Positions 40,555 to 48,103 of a DNA stretch of 64,000 nucleotides are shown here, piece after piece (positions within the stretch are counted from its first letter, which is position 1; every line of letters starts with the position of its first letter). The translations under genes were made by a program, and so were the position numbers. The notes below the pieces were generated by a model. The model worked only from the letters and a program-made list of their open reading frames with translations, did not search any database and was not told where the DNA came from. Source of the stretch: Streptomyces sp. S465 (lineage in GTDB: Bacteria; Actinomycetota; Actinomycetes; Streptomycetales; Streptomycetaceae); NCBI RefSeq assembly GCF_026898115.1, contig NZ_CP114036.1:5264001-5328000 (forward strand), read 5' to 3'.

Positions 40555-41214
40555 ATGGCCGGTACGAAGAGCCCCGAGGACGCGTACACCGCCGCCCCCT
40601 TCGTCCCGGAGGGCGCCGACCTGGGCGCGCTCCGGGAGGCGGCGGCCGGATGCCACGGCTGCCCGCTGCACCGCGCCGCCACGCGCACGGTCTTCGGCGC
40701 CGGAGATCCGGCCGCCCGGGTCCTGCTCGTCGGCGAGCAGCCGGGCGACCAGGAGGACCGGCAGGGCAAGCCCTTCGTGGGCCCGGCGGGCAAGGTCCTC
40801 GACCGGGCCCTGGACGAGGCTGGGATCGACCCGGACGAGACATACATCACCAACGCCGTCAAACACTTCAAGTTCACCCACGTCCCCGAGCGCGGCAAGC
40901 GGCGCATCCACAAGCCGCCGAGCCTGCGCGAGATCTCCGCCTGCGGGCCGTGGCTCGAGGCCGAGGTGGAACTGATCGAGCCGGAGGTGATCGTGGCGCT
41001 CGGCGCCACGGCGGGGAAGGCGCTGCTGGGCCCGTCGTTCCGGGTGACCAAGCAGCGCGGGACGCGGCTGGAGAGCGACGCGTCGGGACCGGCGCGCGGC
41101 GGGCTGGTCGTCCCCACGATCCACCCGTCGGCGGTGCTGCGGGCCGATGACCGGGAGGCGGTCTACGGGGGCCTGGTGGCGGACCTGAGGGTCGCGGCGG
41201 AGGTGCTCGGCTAG
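40555..41214 (+). CDS. udgX: UdgX, family-4-like uracil-DNA glycosylase that crosslinks to uracil DNA
   Basis: A 219-residue UDG-superfamily protein. The UdgX hallmark, K-R-R-I-H (115-119), is present; in the Mycobacterium smegmatis protein the equivalent His becomes covalently linked to the abasic sugar after uracil removal. Also seen are GEQPGDQED (60-68), PFVGPAGKVLDRAL and a late TIHPSAVLR. Cysteines 33, 36 and 130 would hold the Fe-S cluster; the third family-4 cysteine position reads K-H-F-K-F. The start is uncertain (ATG 40555 or 40519; neither has a good ribosome binding site). Confidence 0.9.
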   Translation: MAGTKSPEDAYTAAPFVPEGADLGALREAAAGCHGCPLHRAATRTVFGAGDPAARVLLVGEQPGDQEDRQGKPFVGPAGKVLDRALDEAGIDPDETYITNAVKHFKFTHVPERGKRRIHKPPSLREISACGPWLEAEVELIEPEVIVALGATAGKALLGPSFRVTKQRGTRLESDASGPARGGLVVPTIHPSAVLRADDREAVYGGLVADLRVAAEVLG

Positions 41215-41281
41215 CCGGCCACCGCCCCGTAAGGGGTTCGCGCGGCGAGGGCGCCGACCGCCCGTAGGTATCGTCGGCCGC

Positions 41282-41806
41282 ATGTCCCTGCGCTTCGAAC
41301 TCGACCCCGAGACCACCCCTGAGCTGCTCGACTCCATCTGCGCCCTGTGGGCCGACGTCTCGAACGCGGGGGGCGCCGTCGGCTTCCTGCCGCCCGTGGC
41401 CAAGGACGACGTACGGCCCGATCTGCTCAAGCACCTCGCCGCGATGGCGGAGGGCCGCAGCCGTCTGCTCATCGGCCGCGACCAGGGCGGCGCGGTGGCC
41501 GCCACCGCCTTCTTCACCTTCAACACCCACCGGCTGATGCGCCACTGGTGCTGGCTCTACACCGTGATGGTGCACCCCTCCCACCAGGGCAAGGGACAGG
41601 GCCGCGCCCTTATGGCCGCCGCCGAGGGCGCCGCCCGCGGTATGGACGGCATCCAGGGCATCCGGCTCACCTGCCGCGGCGGCACCGGGGTGGACCGCTT
41701 CTACGAGGCGTGCGGCTACAAGGAGGTCGGGCGGGTGCCCGAGGCGATCAGGGTCGCGGACGACGACTTCCGGGACGACGTCACCATGTGGCTGCCGCTG
41801 AATTGA
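41282..41806 (+). CDS. GNAT family N-acetyltransferase
   Basis: A 174-residue acetyl-CoA-dependent acetyltransferase. The acetyl-CoA pyrophosphate loop is V-H-P-S-H-Q-G-K-G-Q-G-R-A-L, followed by IRLTCRGGTGVDRFYEACGYKEVGR, the standard GNAT ending. The acceptor is unknown. The ATG at 41282 follows a promoter-like gap of 67 bases after udgX; no strong ribosome binding site is visible. Confidence 0.9.
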   Translation: MSLRFELDPETTPELLDSICALWADVSNAGGAVGFLPPVAKDDVRPDLLKHLAAMAEGRSRLLIGRDQGGAVAATAFFTFNTHRLMRHWCWLYTVMVHPSHQGKGQGRALMAAAEGAARGMDGIQGIRLTCRGGTGVDRFYEACGYKEVGRVPEAIRVADDDFRDDVTMWLPLN

Positions 41807-41890
41807 TCGGAAACCGGGCGTGGTTCACTGGGAGGACAGGTTTTCCCAGCGGAAACCCCAGCAGAAGCCCCAGCAGAGAGAGGACGACTC

Positions 41891-42178
41891 GTGTCCTTCA
41901 CGCCGAGCGCCGCGTTCCGCTACACCCTCATGCGCCTGGGAATCTTCGTCGGCTCCTTCCTGGCCATCTGGGCCCTGGTCTACTTCCGGGTGCTGCCCTC
42001 CGGCCTCGGCGACTCCAACCTCTTCTGGGTGGCGCTGCTCGCGCTGGTCGTCTCCGCGCCGCTCAGCTGGGTCATGCTGCGCAAGCCACGGGAGGCCATG
42101 GCCGTCCAGGTCGCCGAGAAGGTGGACCGCGCCAAGGAGCGGCTGGCCGCGAACCAGAGCCAGGAGGACGGCGTCTGA
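41891..42178 (+). CDS. DUF4229 small membrane protein
   Basis: A 95-residue protein with two membrane helices (LMRLGIFVGSFLAIWALVYFRVL and NLFWVALLALVVSAPLSWVML) and a charged C-terminal helix (MAVQVAEKVDRAKERLAANQ), the DUF4229 pattern. The start is GTG at 41891 with GAGAGGA upstream. In other actinomycetes such genes occur near menaquinone genes (recollection); a role is not established. Inverted repeats follow before the leader peptide. Confidence 0.85.
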   Translation: MSFTPSAAFRYTLMRLGIFVGSFLAIWALVYFRVLPSGLGDSNLFWVALLALVVSAPLSWVMLRKPREAMAVQVAEKVDRAKERLAANQSQEDGV

Positions 42179-42254
42179 CCGGCGCGGGGCTGTAACGCTC
42201 CTCACACCCCCGGCACACCGCGCGGCGCCCCTTGTGTCAGCTTCCGCTGGCAGA

Positions 42255-42314
42255 AGGGGCGTTGATGTGTTTCCGCCCCTCAGAAGTCAAAGAAACCCTT
42301 TGGGTTCCCCAAAG
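42255..42314. promoter_or_regulatory. two inverted repeats upstream of the cysteine-rich leader
   Basis: AGGGGCG (42255-42261) pairs with CGCCCCT (42274-42280); then CTTTGGG-N3-CCCAAAG is perfect at 42298-42314. The second lies 22 bases before the leader start codon and could be an operator; the first could also end transcription of the DUF4229 gene. Confidence 0.5.
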
Positions 42315-42336
42315 CGGCAGTGTTAACGTACTTGTC

Positions 42337-42441
42337 ATGAAGACAGCAGCCGCGCCCCTCATCTCCGCGAGCGTTCCGCTCGTGGCGCGCCTGCACATCG
42401 ATCTTTGCCGCTGCCGGTCCGCGGCCTGTCGCCGCCGCTGA
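42337..42441 (+). CDS. cysteine-rich leader peptide (putative attenuator) of the DAACS symporter gene
   Basis: A 34-codon frame ending in LHIDLCRCRSAACRRR-stop, with three cysteines in seven residues followed by an Arg run. This matches the short actinobacterial leader peptides (L-H-x-D-L-x-R-x-x-S-A-A-C type) found ahead of sulfur and transport genes. Cysteine-rich upstream ORFs in mycobacteria are known to sense cysteine by ribosome stalling. It ends 83 bases before the transporter start, enough for an attenuator or ribosome-access switch; a stem pairing GGAG with CTCC is possible around 42462-42483. It predicts derepression of the symporter at low Cys-tRNA. Confidence 0.78.
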   Translation: MKTAAAPLISASVPLVARLHIDLCRCRSAACRRR

Positions 42442-42524
42442 CCCACCTCATGTCCAGCGGCCGGAGATCCCGTACGGACTCCTGGCTCTCTCCCCGCTCT
42501 CCTACCTCCCCCGGAGTGTGTCCG

Positions 42525-43850
42525 TTGTCGTCCGCCCTCAAGGCGGCCCCCCAGGGGCCGTCGTCCTTCCGCCTGCCCAAGGTGCCGTTCTGGGCCCAGA
42601 TCCTGCTGGGGCTCGTCCTCGGTGTGGTGCTCGGCTGGATCGCCCGCAGCGGTGATGTCGGCTGGCTGGTCACCACGCTCGACAAGATCGGATCGATCTT
42701 CGTCCAGCTGCTGAAGCTCGCCGTCGCCCCGCTGGTGTTCTTCGCGATCCTGATCTCGATCACCAATCTGCGGAACGTCAACAACGCCGCTCGGCTGGCG
42801 ACCCGCACCCTGCTGTGGTTCATGGCCACCTCGCTCATAGCCGTGGCCATCGGCCTCGCGATCGGCCTGGTCACCAACCCCGGCGCCGGCACCGACCTGA
42901 CCCCCAAGGACGGCGCCAAGCCCGACCACGCGGGCTCCTGGCTGGACTTCCTCACCGGCATCGTGCCGACCGACGTCATCACGCCGTTCACCGAGCTGAA
43001 CGTCCTCCAGATCGTCTTCATCGCCGCCGTCGCGGGCGTGGCCGCCCTCCAGCTCGGCGAGAAGGCCCAGCCGATCCTCACCCTGAGCCAGTCGGTGCTC
43101 GAACTGCTGCAGAAGGCCCTGTGGTGGGTCATCCGCCTCGCCCCGCTGGGCACCCTCGGCCTGATCGGCACCGCCATCGCCGACTACGGCTGGAACCTGA
43201 TCGGCAAGTACGCGACCTTCACCGCCGACATCTACATCGGCTGCGCGCTGGTGATGTTCGGCGTCTACCCGCTGCTCCTCGCGACGGTCGCCAAGGTCAA
43301 CCCCCTGAGCTTCTTCAAGGGCGCCTGGCCCGCCATCCAGCTCGCCTTCGTCTCCCGCTCCTCGGTCGGCACCATGCCGCTGACCCAGAAGGTCACCGAG
43401 CGCCTCGGCGTCCCCAAGGAGTACGCCTCCTTCGCGGTGCCCTTCGGCTCGACGACGAAGATGGACGGCTGCGCCTCGATCTACCCGGCGATCGCCGCGA
43501 TCTTCATCGCCCAGATCTTCGACGTCCACCTCGGTGTCGGCGACTACCTCCTGATCGCCTTCGTCTCCGTGATCGGCTCCGCCGCCACCGCCGGCCTTAC
43601 GGGTGCCACGGTCATGCTGACCCTGACCCTCTCCACCCTGGGCCTCCCCCTGGAGGGCGTCGGCCTGCTGATGGCCATCGACCCGGTCCTGGACATGATG
43701 CGGACCGCCACCAACGTGGCCGGGCAGTCGCTGATCCCGGTGATCGTCTCGGCCCGCGAGAAGATCCTCGACCGCGACGCCTACGCCCACGCCAGCGCGT
43801 CCCCGCTGGACGACAGCGACGAGCCGGAGCGCCGACTGGCCGCCGCGTAA
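42525..43850 (+). CDS. dicarboxylate/amino acid:cation symporter (DAACS), possibly a cystine importer
   Basis: A 441-residue sodium-coupled symporter of the GltP/TcyP fold. Features: VKLAVAPLVFFAILISI-like helix 3 region (LLKLAVAPLVFFAILI), the first re-entrant hairpin serines AFVSRSSVGTMPLTQK, the motif helix FAVPFGSTTKMDGCAS and the C-terminal MAIDPVLDMMRTATNVAGQ, which holds the substrate Asp and Asn. The family moves glutamate, aspartate, C4-dicarboxylates or cystine. The Cys-rich leader favours L-cystine (inference). The start is TTG at 42525 with GGAG 8 bases upstream. Confidence 0.9.
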   Translation: MSSALKAAPQGPSSFRLPKVPFWAQILLGLVLGVVLGWIARSGDVGWLVTTLDKIGSIFVQLLKLAVAPLVFFAILISITNLRNVNNAARLATRTLLWFMATSLIAVAIGLAIGLVTNPGAGTDLTPKDGAKPDHAGSWLDFLTGIVPTDVITPFTELNVLQIVFIAAVAGVAALQLGEKAQPILTLSQSVLELLQKALWWVIRLAPLGTLGLIGTAIADYGWNLIGKYATFTADIYIGCALVMFGVYPLLLATVAKVNPLSFFKGAWPAIQLAFVSRSSVGTMPLTQKVTERLGVPKEYASFAVPFGSTTKMDGCASIYPAIAAIFIAQIFDVHLGVGDYLLIAFVSVIGSAATAGLTGATVMLTLTLSTLGLPLEGVGLLMAIDPVLDMMRTATNVAGQSLIPVIVSAREKILDRDAYAHASASPLDDSDEPERRLAAA

Positions 43851-43866
43851 CGCGCCTGCCGGCCGA

Positions 43867-43901
43867 CGGTGCCCCCGGACCCTCGAGGTCCGGGGGCACC
43901 G
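43867..43901. terminator. hairpin between the DAACS symporter and gdx genes
   Basis: Perfect 15-bp arms at 43867-43881 and 43887-43901 with a 5-base loop; convergent genes on either side. Confidence 0.9.
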
Positions 43902-43905
43902 CCGT

Positions 43906-44226
43906 TCACTCGCCCGCCGTGGCCTCCAGGCCCACGACCGCCACCACCAGCAGGAGCAGGAAGAAGACCCGGGCCGGGGTGACCGGTTCGTGGAAGAGGA
44001 CCATGCCCAGCAGCGCGGTGCCGACCGCGCCGATGCCGACCCAGACGCCGTAGGCCGTGCCGATGGGCAGGCTCCGCACGGCCACGCTCAGCAGCCCCAT
44101 GCTCACGATCACACCGGCGACGGTGATCACACTGGGCCACAGCCGGGTGAAGCCGTCGCTCAGCTTCATGCCGATCGACCAGCAGATCTCGAACAGCCCG
44201 GCCGTGAGCAGCAGGACCCATGCCAT
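43906..44226 (-). CDS. gdx: guanidinium exporter of the SMR family (Gdx/SugE type)
   Basis: A 106-residue, four-helix small multidrug resistance protein. The central proton/substrate carboxylate is Glu13 in AGLFEICWSIGMK; helix 3 reads IGTAYGVWVGIGAVGTALLGM. The LFEI-W...GFTRL pattern is that of the SugE/Gdx subgroup that exports guanidinium, not of the EmrE drug subgroup. An apparent guanidine-III riboswitch 34 bases upstream of the ATG strongly supports this. GGAGG lies 7 bases before the start. Confidence 0.93.
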   Translation of the reverse strand: MAWVLLLTAGLFEICWSIGMKLSDGFTRLWPSVITVAGVIVSMGLLSVAVRSLPIGTAYGVWVGIGAVGTALLGMVLFHEPVTPARVFFLLLLVVAVVGLEATAGE

Positions 44227-44260
44227 GACGGCACCTCCGTGAAGTCTCTCGTTACGGGGT

Positions 44261-44301
44261 GCGTCGTCTTTGCGGGTCCCGGTACGGCGCGTCTCGTCGG
44301 G
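44261..44301 (-). ncRNA. guanidine-III riboswitch (mini-ykkC class III)
   Basis: Read on the reverse strand, these 41 bases align without gaps to the Thermobifida fusca guanidine-III aptamer as I recall it. The invariant-looking blocks GACGAG, GCGCCGUACC and AAGACG are in register. The first stem changes from CCGG/CCGG to CCCG/CGGG, a compensatory pair. The long pseudoknot pairing has one C-A mismatch relative to the reference. It sits between the esterase stop and the gdx ribosome binding site, so guanidine would switch on translation of the exporter. Confidence 0.82.
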
Positions 44302-44331
44302 TGGTTCCCGACCGTAGCAAACCCCGGCGCG

Positions 44332-45348
44332 TCAGGTGAGCGGGGCGGTGAGGAGGGGGAGGGCGCGGATGAGTTCGCGTTCCCAGTAGGGCCAGGTGTG
44401 GGTGCCGGGGCCGTAGAGGTGGGCGGTGACGGCCAGGCCGTGGCCGCGGGCGCGGCGCAGATAAGCGCGGGCCATCTCGCCGAGGCCGCGCTCCAGGCTG
44501 TCCTCGGGACGGTCCGGCGGGTCGAGGGGGCCCGGGGCGCCGTTGCCGCAGGAGAGGTAGAGCGGGTAGCCGCGGGGGAGCCGGGGGATGAGGGCGTACG
44601 GGTTGTGAGCGTCCCAGAGCGCGGACTGGGCGGCGGGATCTCCCCACAGGTCCGCCGGGTCGGTGCCGTAGCCGGTAAGGATGTCCTGAACGCCGCTGGG
44701 GTCCGCGGTGGTGTGGATGACGCCGCTGAAGGAGGCCGCCGCGCGGAAGAGGCGGGGGTGGCGGGCGGCGTAGCAGAGGGCGCCGAAGCCGCCCATGGAC
44801 AGACCGGCGATCGCGCGGCGGCCGTTGCACCGTAAGGCGCGCTCCAGGAGGGGGCGCAGCTCGGCCAGGTGGAAGGTCTCCCAGGCGGGCGGGCCATAGT
44901 GGCCGCCGTTCCACCAGTTCGAGTAGAAGCCGACCGGACCGCCCTCGGGGGAGACGATCAGGGCCGGGACGTCGGCGGTGATGCCCTCGACATCGGTGTT
45001 GAGGGTCCATGCCTCCCAGCCGGGGCCCGGGTCGCAGCAGCCGTGCAGGAGATAGAGGACGGGCCAGCGGCGGTGGGGGCCGCGGTCGTAGCCGGTGGGG
45101 AGGAGGACGCGGGCATGGCCCTCGCGGCCCAGGGCGGGGGAGTCGATGGTCAGGTCCAGGACGCGTTCGCTGACGCGGTCCGCGGCGAGCAGGCGCGCGC
45201 GGTCGGCCGTCCGGCGTCCGGCGAGGGCTTCCGGGGAACGCACCCTGGAGGAGCCGGGCTCCGGGGAACGGGCTTCCGCGGGGGCGGGGAGGAGCGGTAC
45301 GGCGGCCAGCGCGGTCAGCGCGGTGACGGCTCGGCGGCGGTTCGGCAT
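44332..45348 (-). CDS. secreted alpha/beta hydrolase of the esterase D / antigen 85 family
   Basis: A 338-residue exported protein. A basic signal sequence (NRRRAVTALTALAAVPLLPAPAEA) precedes an antigen-85-like fold: RVLLPTGYD, PVLYLLHGCCD, GGPVGFYSNWWNGG, the nucleophile elbow A-G-L-S-M-G-G-F-G and a late GPGTHTWPYWERE histidine. Such proteins hydrolyse or transfer acyl esters; mycolyl transfer is unlikely in Streptomyces, so an esterase role is favoured. GGAGA lies 7 bases before the ATG at 45348. It is divergent from a TetR gene that may control it. Confidence 0.88.
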   Translation of the reverse strand: MPNRRRAVTALTALAAVPLLPAPAEARSPEPGSSRVRSPEALAGRRTADRARLLAADRVSERVLDLTIDSPALGREGHARVLLPTGYDRGPHRRWPVLYLLHGCCDPGPGWEAWTLNTDVEGITADVPALIVSPEGGPVGFYSNWWNGGHYGPPAWETFHLAELRPLLERALRCNGRRAIAGLSMGGFGALCYAARHPRLFRAAASFSGVIHTTADPSGVQDILTGYGTDPADLWGDPAAQSALWDAHNPYALIPRLPRGYPLYLSCGNGAPGPLDPPDRPEDSLERGLGEMARAYLRRARGHGLAVTAHLYGPGTHTWPYWERELIRALPLLTAPLT

Positions 45349-45517
45349 CGTTCGTTCTCCTTCGCGGCGCTGCGTTGCGGAGCTGAACGGGACACGGTGC
45401 GTGGTCAGTTGAAACTTTGATGTCGGCGGGCGGCGGTGGCAAGGGCGCTGACGGCGGACCCACGTAGGCTTACCCGCGATATGTGTGCGGGGGGCACGAT
45501 CGAAGGGGGCGGCCTGC

Positions 45518-46186
45518 GTGGGCGGGGCGACGAGGAGCAAGCGCGTACCACGGGCGGTGCGGGAGCAGCAGATGCTGGACGCGGGGGTGCGGGCCTTCGC
45601 GCGCAGCGGCTACCAGAACGCCTCGATGGACGAGATCGCCGAGCTGGCCGGGGTCTCCAAACCGCTGGTCTACCTCTATCTCAACTCCAAGGAAGAGCTG
45701 TTCACGGCCTGCATACGGCGCGAGGCCGCGGCACTGGTGACCGCCGTGCGGGCCGCCGTGGAGCGGGACGCGTCCGCCGACCGGCAGTTGTGGAGCGGGC
45801 TGAGCGGCTTCTTCGCGCATACGGCCGAACACCCCGACGGATGGACGCTGTTGCACCTCCAGGCGCGTACCCAGGGGCAGCCCTACGCACGGGAAGTGGC
45901 CGCGATGCGGGCGGAGATCGTGGCGTTCGTGACGCAGCTGATCGGGGCAGCGGCGCGGGAGCACGCACGCGGGGCGGCGCACGCTGGGACACTCGCGGGC
46001 ACCGAGGTGGCCGGGCTCGCACACGCCCTGGTGGGCGCGGCCGAGTCGCTCGCGGACTGGGCGGGGGACAGGAGAGCGGGCGGGCCCTCGGCCAAGGAGG
46101 CCGCGGCCACCTTGATGAACTTCGCGTGGGCCGGGCTGGGCAACCTCCTGCGCGGGCAGGAGTGGACGCCCGAGAGGATCGGCTGA
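45518..46186 (+). CDS. TetR/AcrR family transcriptional regulator
   Basis: A 222-residue repressor. The N-terminal helix-turn-helix reads MLDAGVRAFARSGYQNASMDEIAELAGVSKPLVYLYLNSKEELFTACI, a textbook TetR domain; the C-terminal ligand domain is helical and Ala-rich. GTG at 45518 is chosen for AAGGGGG 8 bases upstream; GTG at 45485 is possible. The divergent esterase gene is its likely target. A small AGTT-N2-AACT palindrome at 45407-45416 between them is a weak operator candidate. Confidence 0.92.
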   Translation: MGGATRSKRVPRAVREQQMLDAGVRAFARSGYQNASMDEIAELAGVSKPLVYLYLNSKEELFTACIRREAAALVTAVRAAVERDASADRQLWSGLSGFFAHTAEHPDGWTLLHLQARTQGQPYAREVAAMRAEIVAFVTQLIGAAAREHARGAAHAGTLAGTEVAGLAHALVGAAESLADWAGDRRAGGPSAKEAAATLMNFAWAGLGNLLRGQEWTPERIG

Positions 46187-46214
46187 CGCGCGGTCCGGCG
46201 GGGTGGGCGCGGCG

Positions 46215-47372
46215 TCAGGCGCAGGTGCCCCGCGTCGGCTCGTCCGCCAGCCGGGCGGCCAGCCAGTCCAGGGCGATCGGTATCCCGGCCAGCGCCGTGT
46301 CGACATGGTCGAGCGGATAGTGCCGCCACTCCACCGGTGCGCCCAGGGCGCACCAGCGGTCCCGCAGCGCCGCGCCGACCTGGTACGGAATCAGTTCGTC
46401 CGCCGCGCCCTGGTAGAGGTGGACGGGGCGGTCGGGGGAGCGGGTGCCCAGAGAGGACTCGCGCAGCGCGAGTTGCCAGGCCGGGTCGGCCAGCGGGTCC
46501 CTTACGGTCACCTCGGACCTGTGCCGGAAGAGCCGGGCGACGGTGCTGAGGGGGACGCAGTTCCGCTTCATGAAGTCCACCTGGCCGCGGCCCCGGTCGT
46601 TGAGGTACGAGTCGAGCCGCAGCTCGGGGAAGGCCGCGTCCTGTCCGGCGAGCGCCATAAGGGCGAGCCCGGCGCCGGTCCCGCCGTCGTTGTGGGCGAG
46701 CGTGGTGGGCAGGTCGGCGGGCACGCCTCCGGCGACCGTGCCCTTCAGCCGCAGTTCTGGGGCGTACGAGGCGTGCAGCTCGGCGGCCCAGCCGGCCGCC
46801 TGGCCGCCCTGTGAGTAGCCCACGACGCCCACGGGCGCGTCGGGCGAGAGCCCGGCCCCGGGGAGGCGCTGGGCGGCGCGCGCCGCGTCCAGGACGGCAT
46901 GGCCCGCGGACCGGCCGACCGTATACGTGTGGTCGCCCGGGGTGCCCAGGCCCTCGTAGTCGGTGACGGCGACGGCCCAGCCGCGGCGCAGTGCGAGGTG
47001 GATCAGCTGGGCCTCGCGCACGGTGCCCTGCGGGAACCGGCCGGACACCGCGCAGCCGTCGGCGAGGCCGACGGCGCCGATGCCCCAGGTGACGAGCGGC
47101 CGGGGGCCCTGTCGGCCGTCGTCGGGGACGATGACCGTGCCGGAGACGACGTCGGGGCGGCCGGTGGCGGTGGTCGAGCGGTAGGCGATGCGCCAGGCCT
47201 TGGTCGCGGTCGCCACACCGGGCTGGGTGCGGAAGGCGGTGGGGGCCGAGCTGACGACGTCGCCCGGTCTGCCACCGGCGTCGGCTCCGGTGGCCGGGGC
47301 GGGGGTCAGGGCCAGGACGGCGAGGCCGGCGAGGGCGGCGAGGGCGGCGAGCACGGTGGTGTGGATGCGCAT
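46215..47372 (-). CDS. secretory lipase (LIP family)
   Basis: A 385-residue exported lipase. The signal peptide RIHTTVLAALAALAGLAVLALTPAPATGA leads into YRSTTATGRPDVVSGTVIVP, the oxyanion region, VAVTDYEGLGTPGDHTYTVGRSAGHAVLDAARAAQ, the nucleophile G-Y-S-Q-G-G and the acid/His segments VHLYQGAADELIPY and HYPLDHVDT. This is the fungal-type secretory lipase pattern, frequent in Streptomyces. The start is ATG at 47372 with GGGAAGAG upstream. It converges with the TetR gene. Confidence 0.9.
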   Translation of the reverse strand: MRIHTTVLAALAALAGLAVLALTPAPATGADAGGRPGDVVSSAPTAFRTQPGVATATKAWRIAYRSTTATGRPDVVSGTVIVPDDGRQGPRPLVTWGIGAVGLADGCAVSGRFPQGTVREAQLIHLALRRGWAVAVTDYEGLGTPGDHTYTVGRSAGHAVLDAARAAQRLPGAGLSPDAPVGVVGYSQGGQAAGWAAELHASYAPELRLKGTVAGGVPADLPTTLAHNDGGTGAGLALMALAGQDAAFPELRLDSYLNDRGRGQVDFMKRNCVPLSTVARLFRHRSEVTVRDPLADPAWQLALRESSLGTRSPDRPVHLYQGAADELIPYQVGAALRDRWCALGAPVEWRHYPLDHVDTALAGIPIALDWLAARLADEPTRGTCA

Positions 47373-47541
47373 ACGGCTCTTCCCAGTGGTTCCGCTGGAA
47401 GGGGGAGCGGATTGACGGGCCGCCACCGCTCGTCCCTCGGATGACGGTAGCCCGATCGGGTGCATATGTCAGCGGTGCGTCGCCGAACGCGTACGGTGTG
47501 TGAGCGCCTTGTCGTCCTCCACGCCGCGGGCGCGAAAAGGC

Positions 47542-47580
47542 AGGAGCCCTGCTTCCCGGCGAGCGGGGAGCAGGGCTCCT
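47542..47580 (-). terminator. terminator of the cold-shock gene
   Basis: Arms 47542-47558 and 47564-47580 form a 17-bp stem with one G-U pair, followed on the reverse strand by a CCTTTTCG stretch, so it resembles an intrinsic terminator for the leftward gene. Confidence 0.88.
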
Positions 47581-47597
47581 TGGGTGGTGCTGCTGGA

Positions 47598-47801
47598 TCA
47601 GACCGCGCTGACGTTCTCCGCCTGCGGGCCCTTCGGGCCCTGGGTGACGTCGAAGGTCACGGCCTGGTTCTCCTCAAGAGAACGGAAGCCGCTCGCGTTG
47701 ATCGCGGAGTAGTGAACGAAGACATCGGGGCCGCCGCCGTCCTGGGCGATGAAGCCGAAGCCCTTCTCGGCGTTGAACCACTTGACGGTTCCGGTAGCCA
47801 T
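47598..47801 (-). CDS. cold-shock domain protein (CspA type)
   Basis: A 67-residue nucleic-acid chaperone. ATGTVKWFNAEKGFGFI includes RNP1 (K-G-F-G-F-I) and DVFVHYSAI includes RNP2 (V-F-V-H-Y). The end GPKGPQAENVSAV is typical of Streptomyces Csp proteins. The ATG at 47801 is preceded by GGAGGG; upstream in-frame codons extend into the leader and are not expected to be translated. A 9-bp stem-loop in the leader and a strong terminator frame the gene. Confidence 0.95.
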   Translation of the reverse strand: MATGTVKWFNAEKGFGFIAQDGGGPDVFVHYSAINASGFRSLEENQAVTFDVTQGPKGPQAENVSAV

Positions 47802-48103
47802 AAGCCCTCCTTGGGCCAAAGGGTTGCCCTGCTCCAGAACCTGCAAGAAGTCTGAAAACTACAAAAGCCTGCGGTTACATGCTCCGCAGGCTCTGTACTG
47901 CAAGGAAACCAAACTGCAACTTGCGGCGAGCTTAGCACGCTGCGTGTGCGCTGGGAAAGAGCCGAAGATCACGAAAACGAGGGGTTTCCCTGGCTCTTGA
48001 GGTGGATAAGGCCGCAGGTCGTGCGGCTGGTGACCAGTGAAGACAAGGCTAACGGACCACCCCGCCGCCATTCCCCGGGGCCGGCGGGGCTAGCCTCCGA
48101 GAC
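47802..48103. other. leader of the cold-shock gene and upstream region of mqnA
   Basis: About 300 bases without a supported gene. On the cold-shock side it contains a hairpin (listed separately) and unusually A/C-rich sequence for this genome. The mqnA side shows no clear promoter or operator. Confidence 0.55.
47866..47892 (-). promoter_or_regulatory. stem-loop in the cold-shock mRNA leader
   Basis: AGCCTGCGG (47866-47874) and CCGCAGGCT (47884-47892) form a perfect 9-bp stem with a 9-base loop, about 65 bases upstream of the start codon. Csp mRNAs often carry structured, temperature-responsive leaders; that role here is inferred. Confidence 0.55.

Noticed and set aside
42442..42524. A defined Rho-independent attenuator after the leader peptide
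   Set aside because: Only a weak GGAG/CTCC stem and no U run are visible; the mechanism may be Rho-dependent or translational, so no terminator was listed.
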